From contig JAJYYZ010000011.1 in NCBI GenBank assembly GCA_021800445.1, positions 1-46,287 on the forward strand: 46,287 bases of DNA, read 5' to 3'. How positions within the stretch are numbered: position 1 is the first letter of the stretch; each line of letters begins with the position of its first letter. This document shows positions 36,575 through 46,287 of the stretch, piece by piece. Made by a program: the position numbers and the translations under genes. This DNA comes from a bacterium (GTDB lineage: Bacteria; Thermotogota; Thermotogae; Mesoaciditogales; Mesoaciditogaceae). The notes under the pieces were generated by a model that searched no databases, was not told where the DNA came from, and worked only from the letters and a program-made list of their open reading frames with translations.

Positions 36575-39500
36575 ATGAACTACAAAATGTCGGAATTCAC
36601 TCAAAATCTTTTCTTTGAAGAATTTGAAATTTCTCCCGAGACGTTCAAAATAGAAGGAATAAATATAACAGATTCAAAAATAGAATTCTTAGTCGATAAA
36701 TTTCCCGAATCAATTGAGAAAGATGCCATGTTTTATAAGTATTTTGGATTATCGGTGACTTTTAAATCTTTTGATCCTCAAGAGAAGGTAAAAGCACTTT
36801 CAGTTGAACTTAAAAAAAATATAGGAATTCTTGACGGTGTGCTTGATGATGTTAAATTCGACGGAGAAAAGATCAGAATAGAAGTTTCAAACGATTATGT
36901 TCGTGACAGAATAAGCGTTAACGGATCAAAACACATGATCGACAAAATAGTTTCAGACTTTTTCCCCGGGAAGCCTCTTGAAATTGCTGTCTCTCCTTCA
37001 AAACAAGAAATGTCTCTTGAAGATGTCATGAAAATTCCCGTATCGCAGACGAAAGATAAAGTTAACGTGAAAAAACAGTCCGCGAAAAAAGTTACAAATG
37101 TGGAAAAAATAAACAATCTCGAAGTGGGAAGAAGTTATTGGATATCTGGGAAGACTTTCTCATTTGATTACAGAAATGGAAAAAATTCAATACTTTCTTT
37201 CGGCATTTTCGACGGCACTGCGGCTATCACATGTAAAGCCTTCGGAACGCTCGCTTCGTCATTTTCAGATGGCATACCTGATTATTGCATCGTTTCGGGT
37301 AAAATACAGGAAGATAAGTTCACACATGAGACGGTTTTGATGGCCAAATCGATAGATAAATGGGAACCAGAGATGCGTCAAGATAACGCTTCAATTAAAA
37401 GAGTTGAATTGCATTTGCATACAACTATGTCTGCGATGGATGGTCTTGTCGATCCCAAATCACTTTTTGAATTGTTGAAAAAATGGGGTCATGATGCCGT
37501 GGCTGTGACGGATCACGGTGTGGTTCAATCCTTCCCTCAATTCGAACAAATGGGTTTGAAATATGGGATAAAACCTATTTACGGCATGGAAGCATATCTT
37601 GTTGATGATTCAAGCAAGATTTTCAGAAACGGAAGATCAAAGGAAAATATTAAGACATCCAAAATAGTTGTCATGGATTTCGAAACAACTGGTCTTAACG
37701 CAGTTGAAGATGAAATAATAGAAATAGGCGCCGTTAAAATAGAAAACATGAAGATCACGGGTGAATTTTCGACTCTCGTTAAACCACAAAAATCCATAAC
37801 GCAAAAATCACATGATATAACCGGGATTTCTGATGAAATGGTTGAAAATGCTCCTTCTATAAAAGAAGTCCTTCCTGATTTTTTGAAATTCATAGAAGGA
37901 TCAGTTCTTGTTGCCCATAACGCCGATTTTGATTACAGGTTTTTGAGAGAAACGGCAAGATCTTTGGGTATCGATGTAAATTTACCTTACATAGATACCT
38001 TGCAGATGTCAAAAGCGCTTATCTCGATTCCGTCTTATGGACTTGAAAAGGTCGTTAAAGCGCTTTCTCTCGGAGATTTTAACCATCACAGGGCGCTTGA
38101 TGATGCATCTATAACGGCACAGCTTTTCATGAAATTGCTGGAAATGGTCGAGCGTAAAGGAGTTCAAACTTTTGATAAACTTAACGCGCTTTCGAAGAAT
38201 GTTAACATTGGAAGTCTGCGTTCGAACCATACCACAATACTTGTAAAAGATCGAATTGGTCTTGTTAATCTCTACAAAATTGTAAGTAAGTCTCATATTG
38301 AATTTTTTAAATCAAAGCCAAGAGTTCCGAAATCTCTGCTTGAAAAGCATAGAGAAAGTTTACTCCTCGGATCGGCATGTACTTCCGGCGAACTTGCTCA
38401 AAATTATTTCGGCGGTGCAAGTGAAGATGAACTGATTCAGATTGCTTCATTTTACGATTTTTTGGAGGTTATGCCGCTTGACGTCATAAGTGATGAAGCA
38501 AATGACAGGGAAATAAGCAAAGAATTGCTTAAGAACTTTTACAGAAAAGTTTACGCGCTCGGAGATTCACTTTCAATTCCCGTTGTGATGACGGGAGATG
38601 TGCATTTCTTGAACCCCGAAGATGCAAAGGTGAGATCTATACTTATGGGCGCTCAAGATTACAAAGATTTTGAAAAACAACCTGCCCTTTACCTTAGAAC
38701 GACGGATGAAATGATCAAAGCAGCCCATGAAATTTATGGAGATATGGAAAATGCAGATGAAATTTGCAAACGAATCGTTGTGGATAACACAAGGATGATA
38801 GCAAGCAAAATAGAGAAAGTTCAAATAGTTGACAAGGTACTTCACACTCCAAAGATAGAAAATGCTGAAAGTCTTATAAAAGAAGAGGCATATGCAAATG
38901 CCAAGAAGAAATATGGTGATCCTCTTCCAGAACCGGTTTATCAAAGAATAGAACGTGAATTGAAATCTATAATAGACAACGGTTATGCTGTACTCTACCT
39001 TATAGCAAAAAAATTGGTAGAAAAATCAAAATCTGACGGTTACGTGGTGGGATCAAGAGGTTCTGTCGGTTCTTCATTTGTCGCAACTATGCTTGGAATA
39101 ACGGAAGTTAATCCGCTTCCGCCCCATTATTACTGTCCAAAGTGTCATCATTTTGAATTTGATGATTCGCAAGAATCAGGTTACGATCTGCCATTAAAAC
39201 ATTGTCCCGAATGCGGATCGGCAATGATATCCGATGGTCAAAACATACCATTTGAGACCTTTATGGGTTTTAAAGGAGACAAAGTGCCCGATATAGATCT
39301 TAATTTTTCTGGCGATTACCAGTCTGTCGCCCATAAATTCATAGAAGAACTTTTTGGCCACGATCATGTTTTCAGAGCTGGCACGATATCAACAATAGCG
39401 GAGAGGACGGCTTATGGATTTGTGAAAGGATACATCGAAAAAACGGGTGAAAAGATGAACAAAGCCGAAATGGATTATTACGCCTTCATGCTTACAGGAG

Positions 39501-40705
39501 TGAAAAGAACAACTGGCCAGCATCCGGGTGGTCTTATGATAGTGCCCAAAGATCTCGACATTCACCAGTTTACGGCCGTTCAAAGGCCGGCAAATGATAC
39601 GAGCAGCGATGTTGTGACAACTCATTTCGATTATCAATCAATTCACGATACGCTTGTGAAACTTGATATACTTGGCCACGATGATCCGACGACCATGAAA
39701 ATGCTGAAAGAAATCACAGAAACAGATCCGATGACGATCCCGATGAACGATCGGGAAACTTTGGAAATTTTCTCTTCTATCAAACCTCTTAAAATTTCAA
39801 AAAGTGATTTTGATCGTGATGTCGGTACCGTTGGCATACCAGAATTTGGAACTCAATTTGTCAAACAAATGCTCGTTGAGACGCGACCTAAATCTTTCGG
39901 AGACCTTGTAAGGATATCGGGTTTGTCCCATGGTACTGATGTTTGGTCAAATAACGCTCAAAGTGTCATAAAATCACAGAAGGCAACTCTTGAAACCGTT
40001 ATAGCGTGTCGAGACGATATAATGCTTTATTTGATAAAAAAAGGAATAGATAACTTATCGGCTTTCGGCATAATGGAAAAGGTGAGAAAAGGCAAGGGGT
40101 TGAAAGATGAGGATATAAAGATCATGAAAGATCATGATGTTCCTGATTGGTACATCGAATCGTGTCAGAAAATAAGATATCTGTTCCCGAAGGCCCACGC
40201 TGCGGCGTATGTCAGCATGGCATTCAGAATAGCCTATTTCAAAATACATCATCCTCTGGCATTTTATGCTGCTTATTTCACCATAAAAGGAGAAGAATTT
40301 GACATAAAAATAGCGTACGAAGGCCTTGATTTTGTTAACAGAGAAATCAAAAGAATTCAAAATGAAGGTGCGGATAACGTAAAAGACAGGGCAAAAGAAA
40401 GCGTTCTCGATGTCGCGAAAGAAATGTTTTTGAGAGGTTTTAAATTCATAGGGATAGATATATTCAAATCTTCTGCCAACAAATTTGAAATAGAAGGAGA
40501 CGCTCTAAGAATACCGTTGAACAAAGTACCCGGTCTGGGTGAAAAAGTTGCCTCATCGATAGAAGAGGAAAGAAAAATAAGGCCATTCAGTTCTGTCGAA
40601 GATCTGAAGACCAGGACAATTTTGAATAAAAATCACCTTCAAATTCTTAAAGATCTATGTGCTTTACACGATCTGCCGGAAAAGGATCAGATAACTTTGA
40701 TCTGA
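36575..40705 (+). CDS. polC: DNA polymerase III alpha subunit, PolC type
   Basis: The 1376-residue replicative polymerase has PolC domain order. There is an N-terminal region with OB-fold (about 180-260), then the PHP domain starting VELHLHTTMSAMDGL (near 277). A DEDD 3'-5' exonuclease is inserted in the PHP (VVMDFETTGLNAVEDE near 365 to HRALDDAS near 505). The rest of PHP follows, then a zinc ribbon CPKC/CPEC (near 850-880) and the catalytic palm PDIDLNFSGDYQ (near 905). The C-terminus has LNKVPGLGEKVASSIEEE. ATG 36575 follows GAGGGTGATAAG; the open frame starts 39 bases earlier inside ruvC and is not used. Confidence 0.95.
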   Translation: MNYKMSEFTQNLFFEEFEISPETFKIEGINITDSKIEFLVDKFPESIEKDAMFYKYFGLSVTFKSFDPQEKVKALSVELKKNIGILDGVLDDVKFDGEKIRIEVSNDYVRDRISVNGSKHMIDKIVSDFFPGKPLEIAVSPSKQEMSLEDVMKIPVSQTKDKVNVKKQSAKKVTNVEKINNLEVGRSYWISGKTFSFDYRNGKNSILSFGIFDGTAAITCKAFGTLASSFSDGIPDYCIVSGKIQEDKFTHETVLMAKSIDKWEPEMRQDNASIKRVELHLHTTMSAMDGLVDPKSLFELLKKWGHDAVAVTDHGVVQSFPQFEQMGLKYGIKPIYGMEAYLVDDSSKIFRNGRSKENIKTSKIVVMDFETTGLNAVEDEIIEIGAVKIENMKITGEFSTLVKPQKSITQKSHDITGISDEMVENAPSIKEVLPDFLKFIEGSVLVAHNADFDYRFLRETARSLGIDVNLPYIDTLQMSKALISIPSYGLEKVVKALSLGDFNHHRALDDASITAQLFMKLLEMVERKGVQTFDKLNALSKNVNIGSLRSNHTTILVKDRIGLVNLYKIVSKSHIEFFKSKPRVPKSLLEKHRESLLLGSACTSGELAQNYFGGASEDELIQIASFYDFLEVMPLDVISDEANDREISKELLKNFYRKVYALGDSLSIPVVMTGDVHFLNPEDAKVRSILMGAQDYKDFEKQPALYLRTTDEMIKAAHEIYGDMENADEICKRIVVDNTRMIASKIEKVQIVDKVLHTPKIENAESLIKEEAYANAKKKYGDPLPEPVYQRIERELKSIIDNGYAVLYLIAKKLVEKSKSDGYVVGSRGSVGSSFVATMLGITEVNPLPPHYYCPKCHHFEFDDSQESGYDLPLKHCPECGSAMISDGQNIPFETFMGFKGDKVPDIDLNFSGDYQSVAHKFIEELFGHDHVFRAGTISTIAERTAYGFVKGYIEKTGEKMNKAEMDYYAFMLTGVKRTTGQHPGGLMIVPKDLDIHQFTAVQRPANDTSSDVVTTHFDYQSIHDTLVKLDILGHDDPTTMKMLKEITETDPMTIPMNDRETLEIFSSIKPLKISKSDFDRDVGTVGIPEFGTQFVKQMLVETRPKSFGDLVRISGLSHGTDVWSNNAQSVIKSQKATLETVIACRDDIMLYLIKKGIDNLSAFGIMEKVRKGKGLKDEDIKIMKDHDVPDWYIESCQKIRYLFPKAHAAAYVSMAFRIAYFKIHHPLAFYAAYFTIKGEEFDIKIAYEGLDFVNREIKRIQNEGADNVKDRAKESVLDVAKEMFLRGFKFIGIDIFKSSANKFEIEGDALRIPLNKVPGLGEKVASSIEEERKIRPFSSVEDLKTRTILNKNHLQILKDLCALHDLPEKDQITLI

Positions 40706-40729
40706 GTGCAGAGAATATAATGCAGGCGG

Positions 40730-42094
40730 CTATTTCCATCTCCAACGTGTGCCTTCGGGCAGATCCATGATCTCAATTCCAAGTTCTTCAAGTTTTTTTC
40801 TTATCTCGTCGGATTGAGCATAATCTTTTCTCATTCTTGCGTCATTTCTTAATTTTAACTCAAGTTCTATGAAGTCGTCGACATTTTTACGATCTGGTTC
40901 AAAATCGAATCCCAAAAAGTAATTCCATTCATCTACAAGCACTTTAACACTTTTCATTCTTTCCAAATTTCCGGTGGAAATGACATCTTTGACGAGATCG
41001 AAGATAATCGATAAAGCCTGCGGCGTGTTGAAATCATCGTCTAAAACCTCTATCATCTTCGCTTTTTGATCTTTGACGAATTCGTCTTCTGTGATCCGAA
41101 AGTCTTTTCCAACCTTTTTTTCGATCTCTTCCATCACCCTTGCTATCCTCGAATAAGCGGTTTTTGCCTCTTCCATTCTATCAGAAGAAAATTCTATTGG
41201 ACTTCTGTAATGTTTCGATAGCAGATACATCCTTATGGCATTCTTACCGTAAATTTTTAAAGCCTCTCTGACGGTAAAAATATTGCCTATCGATTTTGAC
41301 ATCTTTTCATCTTTTACAGAAATCATGCCATTATGCATCCAATAATTTACCCATTTTTTGCTGGTGAGTGCTTCTGTCTGTGCCCTTTCGTCTTCATGAT
41401 GCGGAAAGATGAGATCGTTTCCGCCGGCATGAATGTCAAAAGCGTCACCAAGCAAAGTTTTTGACATGGATGAACATTCTATGTGCCATCCTGGTCTTCC
41501 GTCACCCCACGGGCTTTTCCATTTTGGCTCCCCCGCTTTCGAGCCCTTCCAAAGTACAAAATCCAACGGATCGTCTTTGTTTTCGTTTATTTCAACACGT
41601 GCGCCCGAACGCATATCCGAAGGATTTCTATGTGAAAGTGTTCCATAAGAAGGAAAAGCACTCACATCGAAGTAAACGTCGGAACCTCTTTGGTAGGCGA
41701 AATGCTTTTTTTCAAGTTCTAGGATGAACTCTTTAATTTGTTCTATAAAGTTTGTGGTTCTTGGATGACAGGTGGCCGGTTGTATACCTAATTCACAGGC
41801 ATCTTTGAAATATCCGGCAACGTATCTGTCCCCTATCACCTTTGGATCGACTCCTTCAATATTTGCAACTTTTATTATCTTGTCATCGACATCTGTGAAA
41901 TTTTGAACGTATATTACTGAATAACCTCTGTATTCGAGGTATCTTCTGAAAGCATCAAAAACTACCGCGGGTCTCGCATTTCCAACGTGAATAAGGTTGT
42001 AAACTGTAGGACCGCAAACGTACATTTTGACTACATTTGGATTGAGAGGGACGAATTCTTCTTTTTGACCACTTAAAGTGTTGTATATTTTCAT
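40730..42094 (-). CDS. cysS: Cysteinyl-tRNA synthetase
   Basis: The 454-residue class I synthetase has MYVCGPTVYNLIHVGNAR (zinc ligand C27 and the HIGH equivalent HVGN at 36-39), GGNDLIFPHHEDERAQTEAL and the KMSKS loop KMSKSIGN near 264. A C-terminal DALR domain ends in the W-R-W-K tail. It is last in the mnmE-gltX-cysS run, one base after the gltX stop, which points to coupling. Only about 24 bases separate it from the convergent polC stop. Confidence 0.96.
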   Translation of the reverse strand: MKIYNTLSGQKEEFVPLNPNVVKMYVCGPTVYNLIHVGNARPAVVFDAFRRYLEYRGYSVIYVQNFTDVDDKIIKVANIEGVDPKVIGDRYVAGYFKDACELGIQPATCHPRTTNFIEQIKEFILELEKKHFAYQRGSDVYFDVSAFPSYGTLSHRNPSDMRSGARVEINENKDDPLDFVLWKGSKAGEPKWKSPWGDGRPGWHIECSSMSKTLLGDAFDIHAGGNDLIFPHHEDERAQTEALTSKKWVNYWMHNGMISVKDEKMSKSIGNIFTVREALKIYGKNAIRMYLLSKHYRSPIEFSSDRMEEAKTAYSRIARVMEEIEKKVGKDFRITEDEFVKDQKAKMIEVLDDDFNTPQALSIIFDLVKDVISTGNLERMKSVKVLVDEWNYFLGFDFEPDRKNVDDFIELELKLRNDARMRKDYAQSDEIRKKLEELGIEIMDLPEGTRWRWK

Positions 42095-42095
42095 T

Positions 42096-43538
42096 CTACC
42101 CCTCCAAAAATTTCCTTAACCTTGCTATTGTATTTTCTCTTCCAATTAAAAAGATGAATTCAACAAGATCTGGCCCTGATTCTTTTCCGGTGAGAATTTT
42201 TCTTAAAGGATGATAAAAATCAGATGCTTTTATTTTGGAATCTTTGACCGCTTTCTTCGTCACTTCCGTTATCTTTTCCACATTCCAGTCGTCTATCGAT
42301 TCGTAAAGGTCTATAAGTATCTTGTATGCCTGGATAACGCCTGATTTTTCAACGGTTACGAACAGATCATGATCGACTTCCGGCTTCACGAAGAAAATTT
42401 CCATCTTTTCGGATAACTGTGACAGTTCTTCAAGTTCTGTTTTTAAAGATTTTATAGATTGAATTATCCATTTTTTGTTCGAGACATATTCTTCTTCAGA
42501 AAACATTTTAGGTACTATAAAGGGTTTCGAAGTTTCGTAAAGTCTTTCGTCAGATACCTCTCTTATGTATCTTCCGTTCATCCATGTCAATTTCTTTTCA
42601 TCGTAGACAGCAGGATTTTTGGAGACTCTATCAAGATCGAAAAGTTTTTCCATCTCTTCGATGGACATCATCTCCTTTTGTTCTGGATGTGACCATCCGA
42701 GAAGGGCCAGATAATTTACAAGCGCTTCTGGAAGAAATCCACGTTTTCTGTACTCTCCGACAGATGTCGATCCGTGTCTTTTGCTCAATCTTGTTCTGTC
42801 AGGACCAAGAATCGTCGAAAGATGCGCAAATGCGGGCAACGGAAAGCCAAAAGATTCGTAAAGGGCCATTTGCTTTACGGTGTTTGAAAGGTGATCGTCT
42901 CCGCGTATGACATGTGTGATTTTCATAAGAGCGTCATCTACAACGACGGCAAAGTTGTAAGTTGGAAGTCCGCTTGATCTCATTATCGCGAAATCGCCAG
43001 TTGAATCTTCAGTGAAATTAACATCGCCTTTCACAAGATCGTTGAGTATCCAATCTTTTCTTGGCATAGAAAAGTATATCGCCGGTTTTTTACCGGACAT
43101 TTTGTACTCGTCAATTTTTTCTGTTGAAAGTTTTTCCAACATCTCTCTTGTGTAATGTGGGGCTTGAGACTTTGCAAGTATCTCTTCTCTTAATTTTCCT
43201 ATATCGTCAGGTTCAGCGTAAACTTCGTAAGCCTTTCCTTCTTCGACAAGTTTATTTGCAAACTTGCGATAAACTTCAAGTCTGTCGCTTTGTCTGTAAG
43301 GACCATACGAACCATCCGTATCAGGTCCTTCATCCCAATTGAGTCCAAGCCATTTAAGATCATCGAGAAGTTGATCTTCAAAAATCCTTTCAGATCTTTC
43401 GAGATCCGTATCTTCAATTCTTAAAATGAACTTACCTCCATGCCTGCGGGCGTAAAGAAAAGAAAACAGGGCTGTCCTTACTCCTCCCACATGCAGATAA
43501 CCTGTTGGACTTGGTGCGAAACGGGTTCTAATTTCCAT
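42096..43538 (-). CDS. gltX: Glutamyl-tRNA synthetase
   Basis: The 480-residue class I synthetase has FAPSPTGYLHVGGVRTALF (HIGH region), IRGDDHLSNTVKQMALYE and the KMSKS equivalent LSKRHGSTSVGEY. The ATG at 43538 follows GGAGG by seven bases and lies 14 bases after the mnmE stop; the longer frame is discarded. Thermotogae commonly have two GluRS paralogues, one charging tRNA-Gln, and this window shows only one. Which paralogue it is cannot be told by eye. Confidence 0.94.
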   Translation of the reverse strand: MEIRTRFAPSPTGYLHVGGVRTALFSFLYARRHGGKFILRIEDTDLERSERIFEDQLLDDLKWLGLNWDEGPDTDGSYGPYRQSDRLEVYRKFANKLVEEGKAYEVYAEPDDIGKLREEILAKSQAPHYTREMLEKLSTEKIDEYKMSGKKPAIYFSMPRKDWILNDLVKGDVNFTEDSTGDFAIMRSSGLPTYNFAVVVDDALMKITHVIRGDDHLSNTVKQMALYESFGFPLPAFAHLSTILGPDRTRLSKRHGSTSVGEYRKRGFLPEALVNYLALLGWSHPEQKEMMSIEEMEKLFDLDRVSKNPAVYDEKKLTWMNGRYIREVSDERLYETSKPFIVPKMFSEEEYVSNKKWIIQSIKSLKTELEELSQLSEKMEIFFVKPEVDHDLFVTVEKSGVIQAYKILIDLYESIDDWNVEKITEVTKKAVKDSKIKASDFYHPLRKILTGKESGPDLVEFIFLIGRENTIARLRKFLEG

Positions 43539-43552
43539 TACAATTCCTCCAT

Positions 43553-44851
43553 TCATTTTCCAACACAAAAATTCGAAAATATCTTGTCGAGCAGATCATC
43601 AACGTAAACGCGACCAGTTAAAAGATCAAATTGCGTTATGGCATTTCTTATGTTGACAGCAATGATATCTATGGGATAACCGAAAGATTTCGCTTCGATT
43701 GCTTCTTTTAACTCCTGAATTGAGTTTTTTACGATAGAATACTGTCTCTGCGCGATCAAAACGGATTGAGATGAATCGAGTTTTTCAATAGTGCTTTTTG
43801 TCATTTGCTCGATCTCGGATTTGAGATTTTCGATTCCGTAGCCTGTTTTTGCCGAAACTTTAATGGTTCCCCGCACATTTCTATCTACTAAGTCTACTTT
43901 GTTCAAAACCTTTATATCGGATTTAATCTCTAAGTCATCATAGTTTTCATGAGTTGCGTCTAAGACGTAAACTTTTATATCGGCATTTTTTATCGCGGCG
44001 ATTGCACGTTCTATTCCAATTTTCTCAATTTCATCTTCGGTGTTTCTTATACCCGCCGTATCGATGATTTTAACTTTTAGATTGTTGATGAAAGTCTCGG
44101 CCTCAACGATGTCTCTCGTCGTTCCTGGGATCGGAGTTACAATTGCGCGATCAAAACCTACCAAGGCATTCAATATGGAAGATTTTCCAACGTTTACATC
44201 ACCAAAAAGCGCAACTTTTACGCCTTCTATCGCTACTCTTGCCGGATTGTAAGTTGAAAGCATTCGATCGAGATCTTCGATGATTGGGTTAAGATCAAAA
44301 TCATATCCTTCTTCATTTTCAAATTCTTCCGGGTAATCTATCCTTACCTCTATCTCAGAAGAAATTTTCAAAAGTTCCTCTCTTATCCTTAATATCTCTT
44401 TGTTTAGATTGCCATCGATGACTTTTCTTGCACTTTCGACTCCCGAAAGACTTGTGGAATCAACGATTTCTTCAACCGCTTCCGCTTGCGTCAAATCCAT
44501 CTTTCCGTTAAGAAAAGCCCTTTTTGTGAATTCACCGTTTTCAGCCATTCTTGCGCCAGAATCAACAAGTGCTTTAAGGGCGGAGGAAAGTATGATCCAG
44601 TTTCCATGAAAGGAAATCTCAACCATATCTTCACCGGTATAAGTTTTTGGTCCCTTGTATGGAATGACTATCATATCGTCGAGTATTTTGCCGTCAACTT
44701 CAAAATCAGCGTGAATGGCATATCTTGCTTTTAGAATTTTCTTGACATGTTTTTGAACAATATCAAAAGCATGCGTTCCACTTACACGGATGATCCCAAT
44801 TGCGGATTTTCCGGGTGGAGTCGCAATTGCCACTATTGTATCGTTTTCCAT
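43553..44851 (-). CDS. mnmE: tRNA uridine-34 modification GTPase MnmE
   Basis: The 432-residue protein has the folate-binding N-terminal domain (about 1-115), a helical domain and the inserted G domain with GDVNVGKSS (217-225), TTRD (244-247), DTAGIRNTE (264-272) and NKVD (317-320). The C-terminal cysteine motif FCVGK carries catalytic C429. With MnmG it makes the carboxymethylaminomethyl group of wobble uridines. It is the first gene of the synthetase operon, which suits a shared tRNA theme. Confidence 0.95.
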   Translation of the reverse strand: MENDTIVAIATPPGKSAIGIIRVSGTHAFDIVQKHVKKILKARYAIHADFEVDGKILDDMIVIPYKGPKTYTGEDMVEISFHGNWIILSSALKALVDSGARMAENGEFTKRAFLNGKMDLTQAEAVEEIVDSTSLSGVESARKVIDGNLNKEILRIREELLKISSEIEVRIDYPEEFENEEGYDFDLNPIIEDLDRMLSTYNPARVAIEGVKVALFGDVNVGKSSILNALVGFDRAIVTPIPGTTRDIVEAETFINNLKVKIIDTAGIRNTEDEIEKIGIERAIAAIKNADIKVYVLDATHENYDDLEIKSDIKVLNKVDLVDRNVRGTIKVSAKTGYGIENLKSEIEQMTKSTIEKLDSSQSVLIAQRQYSIVKNSIQELKEAIEAKSFGYPIDIIAVNIRNAITQFDLLTGRVYVDDLLDKIFSNFCVGK

Positions 44852-44866
44852 GATCTTATCACCAAT

Positions 44867-46287
44867 TTATTTTACCACAATAACTGCATCTAACTTTTCG
44901 ACCGCATCAAATCTGCACACTTCGTAACAACTTCCGCACTTTATGCATTTCTCCTGATCTATCGTGTGTACTTTCTTTATCTCTCCCGTTATCGCTCCCG
45001 TCGGACATGCCCTCGCGCACGCTGTGCATCCTGTACATTTGGCAGGATCTATCCTGTACGCGATCAAGGCCTTACACGATTTCGCAGGACATCTCTTCTC
45101 TTCCACGTGCGCTTCGTATTCGTCTCTGAAATACTTTAACGTGGATAAAACAGGGTTTGGTGCCGTCTGCCCAAGTCCGCAAAGCGCCGTTTTTGAAACA
45201 ACCCTTGAAAGTTTTTCAAGCATGTCTATATCTTCCATTGTCCCCTTGCCGTTGACGATTTTATCCAAATTTTTGAGCATTTCATATGTGCCTTCTCTGC
45301 ATGGTGTGCATTTACCGCACGATTCATCCGCCGTGAACTGTAAAAAGAACCTCGCCACATCTACCATGCACGTGTCTTCGTCCATCACTATCATCCCACC
45401 AGACCCCATTATCGTACCTAAACTCGTCAACGAATCGTAATCTATCGGCGTGTCCAAATATTGTTCCGGTATGCATCCTCCAGACGGCCCTCCAGTCTGC
45501 ACCGCCTTGAACCGCTTTCCTGATTGTATCCCTCCTCCTATATCAAAGATCAATTCCCTCAAAGTCGTCCCCATCGGTACTTCTGCAAGTCCCGTGTTGT
45601 TTACCTTCCCTACCAATGCAAATACCTTTGTCCCCTTCGACTTTTCCGTCCCTATCGATGCAAATACTTCCCATCCTTTGTTTATTATGTACGGTACATC
45701 CACAAGCGTCTCAACGTTGTTTATCACGGTAGGTTTCTTCCATAATCCGCTTTGCGCAGGGTACGGCGGCTTTTGTACGGGTTGCCCTCTCTTACCTTCC
45801 ACGGATTGAATAAGAGCCGTCTCTTCTCCACACACAAAGGCACCAGCGCCTATCCTTAAATCAACGTCAAAATCAAATCCGCTTCCGAATATGTCTTTTC
45901 CCAAAAGACCGTATTCTCTTGATTGATTTATCGCTATCTTCAATCTCTCTATCGCGAGAGGATACTCCGCCCTCACGTATATGTATCCCTGATGCGCACC
46001 GATTGCGTATCCACCTATCGCCATCCCTTCAATCAACGAATGCGGGTCTCCCTCTATCATCGACCTGTCCATGAATGCGCCCGGGTCTCCTTCGTCCGCG
46101 TTGCATATCAGATACTTCTCATCTGATTTTGACTTCCTTGTCAACTCCCATTTCAGCCCTGTCGGAAAACCAGCACCGCCCCGACCTCTTAACCCGCTCT
46201 TTTTGACCTCTTCGATGACCGTCTCAGGCGTCATCGATAAGGCCTTCTTGAGAGCAAAGTACCCGTCACGGGCGATGTACTCTTCTA
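44867..46287 (-). CDS. NuoF/HydB-type NADH-binding flavoprotein (partial, 5' end outside window)
   Basis: The frame is open to the window edge ([20 protein letters not shown]), so the start lies beyond 46287. Visible motifs are [19 protein letters not shown] (FMN/NADH site), [26 protein letters not shown] and [14 protein letters not shown] (4Fe-4S). The C-terminus has two ferredoxin-like clusters, [12 protein letters not shown] and [12 protein letters not shown]. The extra ferredoxin domain fits the beta subunit of electron-bifurcating [FeFe] hydrogenases (HydB) better than the respiratory NuoF. It would pass electrons between NADH and the hydrogenase or ferredoxin. The DNA is visibly more GC-rich than its neighbours, with frequent CGC, GGC and CCC triplets. 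Confidence 0.88.
   Translation of the reverse strand, partial: EEYIARDGYFALKKALSMTPETVIEEVKKSGLRGRGGAGFPTGLKWELTRKSKSDEKYLICNADEGDPGAFMDRSMIEGDPHSLIEGMAIGGYAIGAHQGYIYVRAEYPLAIERLKIAINQSREYGLLGKDIFGSGFDFDVDLRIGAGAFVCGEETALIQSVEGKRGQPVQKPPYPAQSGLWKKPTVINNVETLVDVPYIINKGWEVFASIGTEKSKGTKVFALVGKVNNTGLAEVPMGTTLRELIFDIGGGIQSGKRFKAVQTGGPSGGCIPEQYLDTPIDYDSLTSLGTIMGSGGMIVMDEDTCMVDVARFFLQFTADESCGKCTPCREGTYEMLKNLDKIVNGKGTMEDIDMLEKLSRVVSKTALCGLGQTAPNPVLSTLKYFRDEYEAHVEEKRCPAKSCKALIAYRIDPAKCTGCTACARACPTGAITGEIKKVHTIDQEKCIKCGSCYEVCRFDAVEKLDAVIVVK

Noticed and set aside
43539-43568. Upstream in-frame extension of gltX overlapping mnmE
   Set aside because: GGAGG seven bases before the ATG at 43538 and the family start MEIRTRFAPSPTG fix the shorter form.

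Overview
The window looks like a Thermotogota (Thermotogae) chromosome. The AT-rich DNA carries an RNase Z that closely resembles the Thermotoga maritima enzyme as I remember it, a family-5 solute-binding protein without a lipobox, a TGS/uridine-kinase fusion, a PolC replicase and a bifurcating-hydrogenase-type NuoF/HydB. The exact genus cannot be fixed by eye; a deep branch such as Mesoaciditogales would fit but is a guess. All family calls come from motifs and remembered family features, not from database searches.

Layout. (1) 1-863 is a graveyard of nested insertion-sequence remnants: IS21-like ends, an IS110 transposase fragment, an IS256 end with its transposase start, and an IS200/IS605-like right end. 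(2) 864-14162 is a minus-strand sugar-utilisation island. It encodes an amidohydrolase, a GH3 beta-glycosidase, an exported family-5 binding protein, an AgaS-like sugar isomerase, a BadF-type sugar kinase, a LacD/YihT-type aldolase, a DeoR regulator, a GH4 MelA-like alpha-galactosidase and a GH31 YicI-like alpha-xylosidase. The island lies between two inverted copies of the same IS256 end (715-759 and 14635-14679), which suggests mobile acquisition or rearrangement. (3) 14163-15056 is non-coding and decayed, with a candidate promoter/operator for the island.

(4) 15057-25401 holds core functions: GDPD and an orphan Dam-type methylase, the MurJ lipid II flippase, nudF-cinA with a degenerate PyrE-like protein, and a long minus-strand operon rpsF-ssb-rpsR-rplI-rnz-nfeD-SPFH plus an ABC-permease-like membrane protein. 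Two inverted copies of a ~120-bp dispersed repeat (16862-16980 and 25496-25615) flank most of this block. (5) 25700-27641 has a NifX-like protein, an unknown small ORF, a SAM methyltransferase and a DHFR-fold reductase. (6) 27698-40705 is a plus-strand series: an exported protein, an aspartate-type aminotransferase, a WecA/TagO-type transferase, the TGS-uridine kinase, a DciA-like protein, gyrB, an FtsQ-like protein, ruvC and polC. (7) 40730-44851 is the minus-strand operon mnmE-gltX-cysS. (8) The window ends inside a NuoF/HydB-type flavoprotein gene.

Functional links. Region 2 looks like one glycan-catabolic programme: exo-glycosidases release sugars, a binding protein captures oligosaccharides although no permease is encoded here, and a kinase-isomerase-aldolase trio under a DeoR regulator handles a hexose or hexosamine. 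Regions 4-7 are housekeeping: translation, replication, recombination, tRNA maturation and envelope synthesis. The observations most worth following up are the uncharacterised kinase-isomerase-aldolase module, the PyrE-like protein that lacks its PRPP loop, the permease-like protein attached to the NfeD/SPFH pair, the inverted repeat families around the two blocks, the candidate S6:S18 leader of rpsF, and the apparent leaderless promoters at dciA and ruvC.
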